From: JBDGYW01 sp964580055
GTDB taxonomy: Bacteria > Gemmatimonadota > Gemmatimonadetes > Gemmatimonadales > GWC2-71-9
Assembly (NCBI GenBank): GCA_964580055.1
Contig: CAZOJI010000005.1
Coordinates: 1-64,000, forward strand
Length of the DNA: 64,000 nt
Direction: 5' to 3'
Shown here: positions 52,136-58,947 of the stretch, one piece after another
Layout of the letters: each line of letters starts with the position of its first letter
Position numbering within the stretch: position 1 is the first letter of the stretch
The notes under the pieces: model-generated
What the model saw: the letters and a program-made list of their open reading frames with translations, nothing else
What the model was told of the DNA's origin: nothing
Databases searched by the model: none
Made by a program: the position numbers and the translations under genes

Positions 52136-52870
52136 TCAACGACCGTCAGGCCGGAACATCACCCACGTCTCCAGATCCGGCAACAGGATCTTGTGACCGA
52201 TCACCTCGTAACCGAAGTGTTCGTAGATGGGGACGTTTCGGGCGTCCTCCGTCTTCAAACGAACACCGTTCGATCGAGGGTCTTCCCGCGACGAATCGTG
52301 CACTGAGTCGAGCAGCATCCTGCCGAACCCGTGGCCTGAGCGCGACTTTTTCACGCCGATCATGCTGAGGTGGTAATGCGGCTCCGGCACGCTGAACTGC
52401 TTCCACACACCCGTCATAGCATCGTATCTAGCTCGCGCTGCTGCCCCCAATTCCCTCCACAGAGCCTCCCGATGTTTTACCAGAGACGAGGGGGCGGCTG
52501 TCTGTCCCGGTGTGGAAAATACTGCCACGGCCGCTAAGCCGGCGGCGTCGGAGACCGCCAAAACCGGCTCGCCGCGGCTGAACCGTGCCGCGACGAAGAA
52601 TCTCATCATCTTGTGCAAGTGCGCGTCGTAGCTGCCGTTGGCCGACCCCAAGACGTACTGCATCACAGGATATTGAGAAAAGGCGTCCGCGAGAACGCCG
52701 ACCGCCTCCTCAGCTCTTTCGAGGGGCAGCCGCTCAACCGCTGGAACCGATGATGCCGATTTTTCCGACAACATCACCTTTTCAACGTGTTGTGGACGGG
52801 TTTGGTGCCTGCCGTATGCGAAAGAAAGATCGCGTGGCAGCTGTTGAAGGCGTTCGTTCTGCTTGTTCAT
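52136..52870 (-). CDS. GNAT-family N-acetyltransferase
   Basis: A 244-residue acetyltransferase. The acetyl-CoA-binding motif A is in HLSMIGVKKSRSGHGFGRMLLDSV and motif B in IYEHFGYEVIGHKIL. GGAGG 5 bases before ATG 52870 fixes the start, giving an extra 32 residues (MNKQNERLQQLPRDLSFAYG) before the usual domain start. EEAVGVLADAFSQYPVMQYVLG is the usual N-terminal helix. The acceptor (amine on antibiotic, peptide or metabolite) is unknown. Confidence 0.85.
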   Translation of the reverse strand: MNKQNERLQQLPRDLSFAYGRHQTRPQHVEKVMLSEKSASSVPAVERLPLERAEEAVGVLADAFSQYPVMQYVLGSANGSYDAHLHKMMRFFVAARFSRGEPVLAVSDAAGLAAVAVFSTPGQTAAPSSLVKHREALWRELGAAARARYDAMTGVWKQFSVPEPHYHLSMIGVKKSRSGHGFGRMLLDSVHDSSREDPRSNGVRLKTEDARNVPIYEHFGYEVIGHKILLPDLETWVMFRPDGR

Positions 52871-53442
52871 CTTCGCCTCCGAAATCGGGCAATGGTCGTG
52901 AAGGCTGGCTGAACCGCCCGTAACAAGTAAGGCGGTACCGTTTTATCTTAATGGCGTCAAGGCCGGTTAGGAAGGCCTTGCAGTCACACCAATGCTCCAA
53001 AATCGCTATATAACCCTATATGAATGGCCCTATAGTAAAAAGCCCTATAGCAAATCCCTAAAAAGTGACTCTCCGAAAAGCAGTACTTCAAATTGCGGTT
53101 AGTTGCTCGCCCCGTTAGGTTTTTACTGTTACGGGGGTGACTGGTGGGAGTGCATGCTCCGATCTCGAAGCGGTCTTTCGGCTCGATGACGGAGGCACGA
53201 TTCGGAGTAACCAGTATGACTGTATATGCCGGTGGGTGGTAACGACGGCCGCCTTTCGAAGCGGTTTCAATCACCAGCTTGTTAGCGGCCGGCGAAGGTG
53301 GCTGAGGCCATAACGCCGGCGCCTCGAACAACAAAAAACGCCTCCCTCAAGAATCAGGCTGTTATGCGGTTACGAGCAACCGGACAGCCCGGTCATCAGT
53401 TCGCCGACAATAGTTGCGTCAAATATTCAGCGAAAGGTGAAG
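52871..53442. other. 572-base intergenic region with repeats and hairpins
   Basis: No gene is supported here. It holds a perfect hairpin CAAGGCC-N9-GGCCTTG (52958..52980), an A/T-rich iteron-like stretch (53014..53062, see separate entry), a 10-base direct repeat TCGAAGCGGT near 53168 and 53258, and a longer imperfect stem CTCCG...CGGAG around 53157..53195. A minus-strand frame (53334..52984, 116 codons) exists but has no ribosome site or family pattern. Confidence 0.4.
53014..53062. repeat. Iteron-like CCCTATA array
   Basis: CCCTATA at 53014, 53028 and 53043, and the variant CCCTAAA at 53056, spaced 14, 15 and 13 bases. The array is A/T-rich in an otherwise GC-rich region. It may be a regulator-binding array or a tandem of minus-strand -10-like elements; function unknown. 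Confidence 0.5.
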
Positions 53443-54300
53443 ATGCCTAGGAACGAGCAAGATCTCGTTCGGATAACGAAAGACTACTACGACAGCACCG
53501 ATGCCGACAATTTCTACTATCACGTATGGGGTGGAGAAGACCTGCACCTCGGCATCTATGACAGCCCGTCCGACTCAATCTTCGACGCCAGCCGGCGCAC
53601 GGTGCAGCGCATGGCAGAGTTCTCCAAGCTGCTCGGCCCGGACGTCAGGCTCCTGGACATCGGCGGCGGTTTCGGCGGTTCGGTCCGCTACCTGGCAAAG
53701 ACATACGGATGCCGCGCCACGTGTTTGAATCTCAGTCTCAAAGAAAACGAGCGCGGCCGCCTGATGAACGAGGAGCAGGGGCTCGATCACCTCGTCGACA
53801 TCGTGGACGGCAGCTTCGAAGACCTCGATTTTCCCGATGAATCATTCGACATCGTCTGGTCGCAGGACGCCATCCTCCACAGCAACCGCCGGGAGCGGGT
53901 GTTACAAGAGGCGGTCCGCGTGCTCAAACCAGGTGGCGAGTTCATCTTTACGGACCCAATGAAGGCCGATGACTGCCCCGAAGGGGTCCTCGATCCGATT
54001 CTCGAGCGCATACACCTGCAGACCTTGGGCAGCCCAGCGTTCTACCAGGAGACGGCTCGGGAGCTTGGCCTGGAAGTAGTCCTGGTGGAAGACCAGACTC
54101 CCAACCTAATCCGGCACTACACGCGTGTCCTCGAAGAAACGACGCGGAAGCGACCCGAACTCAAAGGGCGGGTCAGCGACGCGTACCTGGACCGCATGGA
54201 GAGCGGCTTGCGGCACTGGATTGAGGGCGGTGAGAAAGGGTACCTGGCATGGTGCATATTCTACTTCCGTAAGCCCCACTCTCAAGACTCGACAAGTTAG
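53443..54300 (+). CDS. SAM-dependent sarcosine/dimethylglycine N-methyltransferase-like protein
   Basis: A 285-residue class I methyltransferase. The start region ITKDYYDSTDADNFYYHVWGGEDLHLGIYD is the signature of sarcosine/dimethylglycine methyltransferases of the glycine-betaine pathway. SAM motif I is LLDIGGGFGGSVRYLA; ATCLNLS, DGSFEDLDFPDESFDIVWSQDAILHS and VLKPGGEFIFTDPM follow. AAGG is 5 bases before ATG 53443; a GTG two codons earlier is less likely. It leads a corrinoid methyl-transfer operon 76 bases downstream, so it may make the betaine-like compound that those enzymes use, or re-methylate their product. Confidence 0.85.
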   Translation: MPRNEQDLVRITKDYYDSTDADNFYYHVWGGEDLHLGIYDSPSDSIFDASRRTVQRMAEFSKLLGPDVRLLDIGGGFGGSVRYLAKTYGCRATCLNLSLKENERGRLMNEEQGLDHLVDIVDGSFEDLDFPDESFDIVWSQDAILHSNRRERVLQEAVRVLKPGGEFIFTDPMKADDCPEGVLDPILERIHLQTLGSPAFYQETARELGLEVVLVEDQTPNLIRHYTRVLEETTRKRPELKGRVSDAYLDRMESGLRHWIEGGEKGYLAWCIFYFRKPHSQDSTS

Positions 54301-54376
54301 CGTCTAGCTCAGCCCTGTTGCCGCGCGACGACTGTCCACGGGCAACGGGGATATGTACCTGGAAGGAGCAGCAACC

Positions 54377-55837
54377 ATGATTCGCAGCAATCAGCAGCAC
54401 TTTCGAACACCACAGTTTGAAGTGCTCGGACAGGACCAGCGCGACGCCATCTACGGGGCCGCGTTGGAGATGCTCGAAGTTACCGGAATGCGTGTCGCGC
54501 ACGATGAAGCACTCCAAATCCTAGCGGATCACGGTGCTTTTGTAGAAGGCAACGTAGTTCGGTTTCCGACATACCTCGTGGAAGAGGCGATTCGCACCGC
54601 GCCGAGTAGGATCCTCATGTACGACCGCAAGGGCGAGAAGGCCATGCGTCTCGAGGGCACGCACCCCTATTTCGGGGCCGGATCCGACTGTCCCAGGATT
54701 CTCGACTCTTATACCGGGGAAACGCGCCGGTTCTTGCGGTCCGACATCGCCAAAGCCGCTCAGTTGGCCGATGCGTTGCCCAACCTCGATTTCCATATGT
54801 CACTTGGGCTCATCTGGGATGAGGAGGTCAACATCTCTGACCTCTGTCAGTTCCAGGAGATGCTCTTCAACACCACGAAGCCGATAGTCTTCACCTCCCA
54901 CGACGCCCGCGGCCACGCTGACATCCAGAAGATGGCGGAGATGATAGCGGGAGGTGAAAAGGAGCTGCGACAGAAACCCTTCGTGATCAGCTACATAGAG
55001 CCTTCGAGCCCTCTCGACGCCTCTAAGCAGGCAATCGACAAGGTGTTCCTGTGCGCCGAGAAACACACTCCCATGCTGTTCACTCCATGCCCCAGTGCCG
55101 GGTCCACTGCGCCCGTGACAGTGGCTGGAACCGTTGCGCAGGCCCTCGCTGAATGCCTTGGAGGAGTGGTCCTCTCGCAGCTCGTGAGCAAAGGCACGCC
55201 GGTGGTCGTCGGCGGCGTAATCAGCGCAATGGACATGAAGACGACTGCTTACCTCTATGGCGGCCCCGACTTCCACCTAATGACGGCGGCAATCGTCGAG
55301 CTCGCCCACCATATCGGCTTGCCCGTCTACGGTACGGCCGGGTGCAGCGACTCCAACGTTGTGGACGAGCAGGCGGCGATCGAAACCACACTGTCCATCT
55401 CGCTTCAGGCACTCGCAGGAGGCCATCTGATTCACGACGTCGGTTACATCGGGTCGGGATTGATCGGATCTTTCGACATGATGGTCATGTCCGACGAGGT
55501 CATCGGATTGGCTCGACGCATTCTCGATGGAATCAACACCGACGAAGAACACATGGCCGTGGACTTGATCCATAAGGTGGGGCCGCGGGGCAATTACCTT
55601 CGAGAGCAACACACCTTCGAACATTTCAAAAAGGAACACTGGTATCCCGACATGCTAGATCGCCGCAACCTCGAGAAGTGGGCGGCGGACGGAAGGAAGA
55701 CCCATGGGCAGCGCGTGAACGAGAAGACGCGAAGGCTGCTGAAGGAACACGAGCCCGAGCCCCTGCCTGAGAAACTACGGCAGGAAGTGCTCGATTTCAT
55801 TGAATCCGAAGGAGCCACGCGGCAGGTCAGGTATTGA
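54377..55837 (+). CDS. MttB-family methyltransferase (non-pyrrolysine), copy 2
   Basis: A 486-residue MttB-superfamily protein. GSDCPRILDSYTGETRRFLRSDIAKAAQLADALPNLDF, SCFTPCPSAGSTAPVT-like TPCPSAGSTAPVTVAGT, YGTAGCSDSNVVDEQAAIETTLSISLQALAG and HDVGYIGSGLIGSFDMMVMSDEVIGLARRI are the usual conserved blocks. No read-through amber codon. AAGGAG 8 bases before ATG 54377 is preferred to ATG 54353. It and the following paralog (10 bases downstream) are probably betaine- or methylamine:corrinoid methyltransferases, either forming one heteromeric enzyme or using two related substrates. Confidence 0.88.
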   Translation: MIRSNQQHFRTPQFEVLGQDQRDAIYGAALEMLEVTGMRVAHDEALQILADHGAFVEGNVVRFPTYLVEEAIRTAPSRILMYDRKGEKAMRLEGTHPYFGAGSDCPRILDSYTGETRRFLRSDIAKAAQLADALPNLDFHMSLGLIWDEEVNISDLCQFQEMLFNTTKPIVFTSHDARGHADIQKMAEMIAGGEKELRQKPFVISYIEPSSPLDASKQAIDKVFLCAEKHTPMLFTPCPSAGSTAPVTVAGTVAQALAECLGGVVLSQLVSKGTPVVVGGVISAMDMKTTAYLYGGPDFHLMTAAIVELAHHIGLPVYGTAGCSDSNVVDEQAAIETTLSISLQALAGGHLIHDVGYIGSGLIGSFDMMVMSDEVIGLARRILDGINTDEEHMAVDLIHKVGPRGNYLREQHTFEHFKKEHWYPDMLDRRNLEKWAADGRKTHGQRVNEKTRRLLKEHEPEPLPEKLRQEVLDFIESEGATRQVRY

Positions 55838-55847
55838 GGAGCGCGCT

Positions 55848-57293
55848 ATGAAGACGCAGAACACGAACGTTACCGACAGGACCCGCGTCAAGTTTCGAGT
55901 CCTGTCCGATGATCAGATCAAACATATCCATTCGTCCGCTCTGGAAGTTCTGGACAAGACCGGCATCTACGTGGGTTCTAGAGAGGCGTTGGACCTGCTC
56001 GAAAACGGCGGGTGCAGGGTCAGCGGCAATACCGCCAAGTTCCCACCGGGACTGGTCGAATGGGCGCTCTCAACGGCGCCGAGCCAGTTCCTCCTCTACG
56101 ACAGGAACCGGGACCATGCGCTAAACGTGGGCGGTTACAATGTGTACTTCGGTCTCGGCCCTACGCTGTTGTACATGATCGATTCCGACACCGGCGAGCA
56201 CCGCAAGTTCGTCAGGTCCGACACGGAAAAGGTGGCACGGCTGTGCGACGCGCTCCCGAACATCGAATGGGTCATGGGTCTCGGAACCATCAGCGACTGC
56301 GCCCCCGAGCACCAGGATGTCCTCGAGTTCAGCGCACTCGCTCGCAACACGACCAAACCCTTGATCATCTGGTGCCAGACCACCGACGGAGTCAAAGACA
56401 TCATCGAGATGGCCTCCACAGTGGCCGGGGGGATGGACGCACTCACGGACCGTCCCTTCATCGCTTCCTATTCTGAGCCCATCTCTCCGCTCATTCAGAA
56501 CAAGGAGGCCGTGGAGAAACTCCTGCTGACGGCAAAGGCCGGCATACCCACGGTTCACACACCGATTCCTCAAGCGGGAGCCAGTGCACCGACGACTCTA
56601 GCCGGTGAGCTGGTGTCTGTAAACGCTGAAAACCTGGCAACAGTGGTCATCTCGCAGTTGGCGCGTGAGGGATCTCCCATCGTCATTGGCGGCGTCATTG
56701 GGACTATGGACATGAAGCATGCCCAGCTCGCCTATGGGTCTCCCGAGATGCAGCTGATGCTCGCGGCATACATGGACATTGCGCACTACTACGACATCCC
56801 CACGTGGGGTACGGGCGGTTGCACGGACTCCAAACTCGTGGACCAGCAGGCCGCGATAGAGGCGACCCATACAGTGCTGTATTCCGCTCTGTCCGGCGCC
56901 AATCTCGTTCACGACCCCGGCTACATGGGATCTGGAACCGTGGGCGCGCTGGAGATGATAGCGATGGTCGACGAGATCGTGGGCATGGTCAAATACATTA
57001 TCGAAGGCATGCGGGTCGACGACTACACCCTGGCACTAGACATTGTAGACAAAGTCGGTCACGGAGGCGAGTTCCTCACCAGCCCCCATACCATGCAGAA
57101 CTTCAGGGAGCAGCTCTGGCAGCCCACGCTCCTGGATCGCCAGCCTCACGACAAGTGGGAAAAGGCCGGGGCCAAGACCATGGGAGACCGGCTCAAGGAA
57201 AAGGTGCGGCACATATTGGAGACGCACCAGCCCGAGCCTTTGCCGGACGAAACGCTTGAGGCCCTCGACAAGATGCTGCCAGGCGAATCTTGA
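55848..57293 (+). CDS. MttB-family methyltransferase (non-pyrrolysine), copy 3
   Basis: A 481-residue MttB-superfamily protein with GLGPTLLYMIDSDTGEHRKFVRSDTEKVARLCDALPNIEWVM, HTPIPQAGASAPTTLAGELV, WGTGGCTDSKLVDQQAAIEATHTVLYSALSGANLVHDPGYMGSGTVGALEMIAM. It is clearly closer to the protein at 54377 than to that at 5104. GAGGAG 7 bases before ATG 55848 fixes the start. Its stop overlaps the region before the pterin-binding methyltransferase. Substrate not known; glycine betaine is the leading guess because of the SDMT-like neighbour. Confidence 0.88.
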   Translation: MKTQNTNVTDRTRVKFRVLSDDQIKHIHSSALEVLDKTGIYVGSREALDLLENGGCRVSGNTAKFPPGLVEWALSTAPSQFLLYDRNRDHALNVGGYNVYFGLGPTLLYMIDSDTGEHRKFVRSDTEKVARLCDALPNIEWVMGLGTISDCAPEHQDVLEFSALARNTTKPLIIWCQTTDGVKDIIEMASTVAGGMDALTDRPFIASYSEPISPLIQNKEAVEKLLLTAKAGIPTVHTPIPQAGASAPTTLAGELVSVNAENLATVVISQLAREGSPIVIGGVIGTMDMKHAQLAYGSPEMQLMLAAYMDIAHYYDIPTWGTGGCTDSKLVDQQAAIEATHTVLYSALSGANLVHDPGYMGSGTVGALEMIAMVDEIVGMVKYIIEGMRVDDYTLALDIVDKVGHGGEFLTSPHTMQNFREQLWQPTLLDRQPHDKWEKAGAKTMGDRLKEKVRHILETHQPEPLPDETLEALDKMLPGES

Positions 57294-57316
57294 GGAAAGA
57301 GGACGAGGACGAAGAC

Positions 57317-58120
57317 ATGTTCATAATCGGTGAACTGATTAATTCCACGCGCAAGTCCGTCAGCGCCGCGCTCAAAGACAGAAACGAAGCCAGTATTCGT
57401 GGTCTGATCCGCTCACAGCTCGACGCCGGAGCGGACATTCTGGATGTCAATACCGCGACTCGGCGCGAGAACGAGATCGCCGACATGGAGTGGGTGATCG
57501 GGCTGATCCACGATGAAGGGGGCGAGGAGACCCGCATCTCGGTCGACAGCCCGGACCCCGAAGCGATGGATCGCGGCCTAGAGCTGTGCACCGCTCGCCC
57601 GCTGGTCAACTCGATCTCCAACGAACCAGAAGCACAGGAACGTCTGCTGCCGTTGGCGAAGAAGCACGATGCCGACATGATCGGCCTGGCTCTGGGCAAG
57701 ACGGGAATGCCGAAGACGGTTGAGGGAAGGTTGGCCGAAGCAGAAGACATAGTGGCTGCGGTCGAAGCCGCCGGCATCGACCTCGCCCATCTCTACGTCG
57801 ACTCCCTGGCAATGACCGTGGGGAGCAATCAGGATCAGGCTCCAATGGTCATTGAGACTGTTCGTACGATCAAGGAGCGGTGGGGCGAGCAGGGAGTCAA
57901 GACATCCGTAGGCCTGAGCAACGTGTCTTTCGGACTTCCCCGACGCAGTGTCATAAACAGGGCTTTTCTGGCAATGCTGCTCAATGCCGGGCTCGATGCC
58001 GCGATCTTGGATCCCACCGACAAGGAGCTCATGGGGATCCTTCGGGCCTCCGAGGCTCTGATCGGGACAGACGCCCATTGTCTGGGCTATATCAAGCACA
58101 TGAGACAAATGACTTCTTAA
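57317..58120 (+). CDS. Methyltetrahydrofolate:corrinoid methyltransferase (pterin-binding)
   Basis: A 267-residue TIM barrel of the DHPS/MeTr family (AcsE, MtvA, MtgA-like). FIIGELINSTRKSV (GExxN start), LDAGADILDVNTA, ISVDSPDPEAMDRGL, PLVNSISNEP, MIGLALGKTGMP, HLYVDSLAMTVGSN and KTSVGLSNVSFGLP (the GxSNxSFGxP signature) are present. It moves a methyl group between the corrinoid protein and tetrahydrofolate, so it is the exit step of this operon into one-carbon metabolism. ATG 57317 is preferred to a TTG at 57290 that overlaps the previous stop. Confidence 0.9.
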   Translation: MFIIGELINSTRKSVSAALKDRNEASIRGLIRSQLDAGADILDVNTATRRENEIADMEWVIGLIHDEGGEETRISVDSPDPEAMDRGLELCTARPLVNSISNEPEAQERLLPLAKKHDADMIGLALGKTGMPKTVEGRLAEAEDIVAAVEAAGIDLAHLYVDSLAMTVGSNQDQAPMVIETVRTIKERWGEQGVKTSVGLSNVSFGLPRRSVINRAFLAMLLNAGLDAAILDPTDKELMGILRASEALIGTDAHCLGYIKHMRQMTS

Positions 58121-58136
58121 CGCGGGAGTACATAAT

Positions 58137-58772
58137 ATGAGCCTCTTGGAAGATCTGAAACAAAAAGTCATAGCGATGGATGTTGAGGGTGCGAAATCCC
58201 TGACGGACAAAGCTATCGCCGAAAAGGTCGCGCCGGACCAGATACTCTACGAAGCACTCGTCCCAGCCATGGATCAGGTGGGGCAGGAATTCGACGCCGG
58301 CACCCGCTATGTGCCGGAAATGCTGCTGTCGGCACACGCAATGAAGGAAGCCTTGGAAGCGCTCCGACCGCTGCTGATAGAATCCGGCGTTGAGCCCAAG
58401 GGCTGCGTTGTCATGGGCACCGTCGAAGGCGACCTGCATGACATCGGTCAGAACCTGGTGTCGATGATGCTCGAAGGTAAAGGCTTCGAGGTCCACAACC
58501 TCGGTCCGGAAACGCCGGCTGAAGACTTCGTTAAGGCTGCCCAAGAACACAACGCGGACATCGTGGGCATTTCAGCGCTGCTGACTACCACGATGACTCA
58601 CATCCCGGAAGTCATCGAGGCCCTCGAGAAAGCCGGCGTCCGCAAGAAGGCAAAGATCATGATCGGCGGTGCGCCGGTGGACCAGGAGTTCTCCGACGAA
58701 GTGGGGGCCGACGGATACGGTGCTGACGCGAGTGCGGCAATGGCGGTGGCAGACAGGCTGATGGCCGTTTGA
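58137..58772 (+). CDS. Corrinoid methyl-carrier protein, copy 2
   Basis: A 211-residue MtbC/MttC-like protein: helical cap with RYVPEMLLSAHAM and B12 domain with GDLHDIGQNLVSMMLEGKGFEV (DxHxxG), ISALLTTTM and IGGAPVDQEFSDEVGADGYG. GGGAG 8 bases before the ATG. It is the shared shuttle between the MttB pair and the pterin methyltransferase. It is homologous over its length to the carrier at 7310 but clearly distinct in sequence, so the two systems are not a recent duplication. Confidence 0.92.
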   Translation: MSLLEDLKQKVIAMDVEGAKSLTDKAIAEKVAPDQILYEALVPAMDQVGQEFDAGTRYVPEMLLSAHAMKEALEALRPLLIESGVEPKGCVVMGTVEGDLHDIGQNLVSMMLEGKGFEVHNLGPETPAEDFVKAAQEHNADIVGISALLTTTMTHIPEVIEALEKAGVRKKAKIMIGGAPVDQEFSDEVGADGYGADASAAMAVADRLMAV

Positions 58773-58926
58773 GGGGAGCCAAGTTACGCAAATCACTCCC
58801 GTTAGAACGCCAAGACTCGTCTTTTGCCGAGTGCGGTGCCCCTGTGCACCGGGGTCTCCAGCTAGCATCTCCGATGCGGGGCGAGGCATCGATTCGACAC
58901 CTGTGCACTCTCCGGCGCTTGTTTAA

Positions 58927-58947
58927 CATGAGGATCCGGTCCTCATG
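58927..58947 (+). promoter_or_regulatory. Hairpin covering ribosome site and start codon of the RACo-like gene
   Basis: CATGAGGA - TCCGG - TCCTCATG, a perfect 8-bp stem whose left arm holds the GAGGA ribosome site and whose right arm holds the start codon (58945). A six-residue reading frame (ATG 58928, MRIRSS, stop TGA) ends exactly on the start codon. This suggests translational control of the activator. Confidence 0.5.

Noticed and set aside
53122..53170. Possible tmRNA-like or integron attC-like sequence (GGGGGTGACTGG; GTTAG/TAAC repeats)
   Set aside because: The tmRNA tag frame and the 3' tRNA-like end are missing, and no paired attC core sites or integrase could be found.
52984..53334. 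A 116-codon minus-strand frame in the long intergenic region
   Set aside because: No ribosome site, no recognisable domain, and it runs through the iteron-like array and hairpins; kept only as part of the intergenic description.
5104..57293. Pyrrolysine (amber) codons in the three MttB genes
   Set aside because: All three frames are continuous without an internal TAG, and no pyl genes are in the window.
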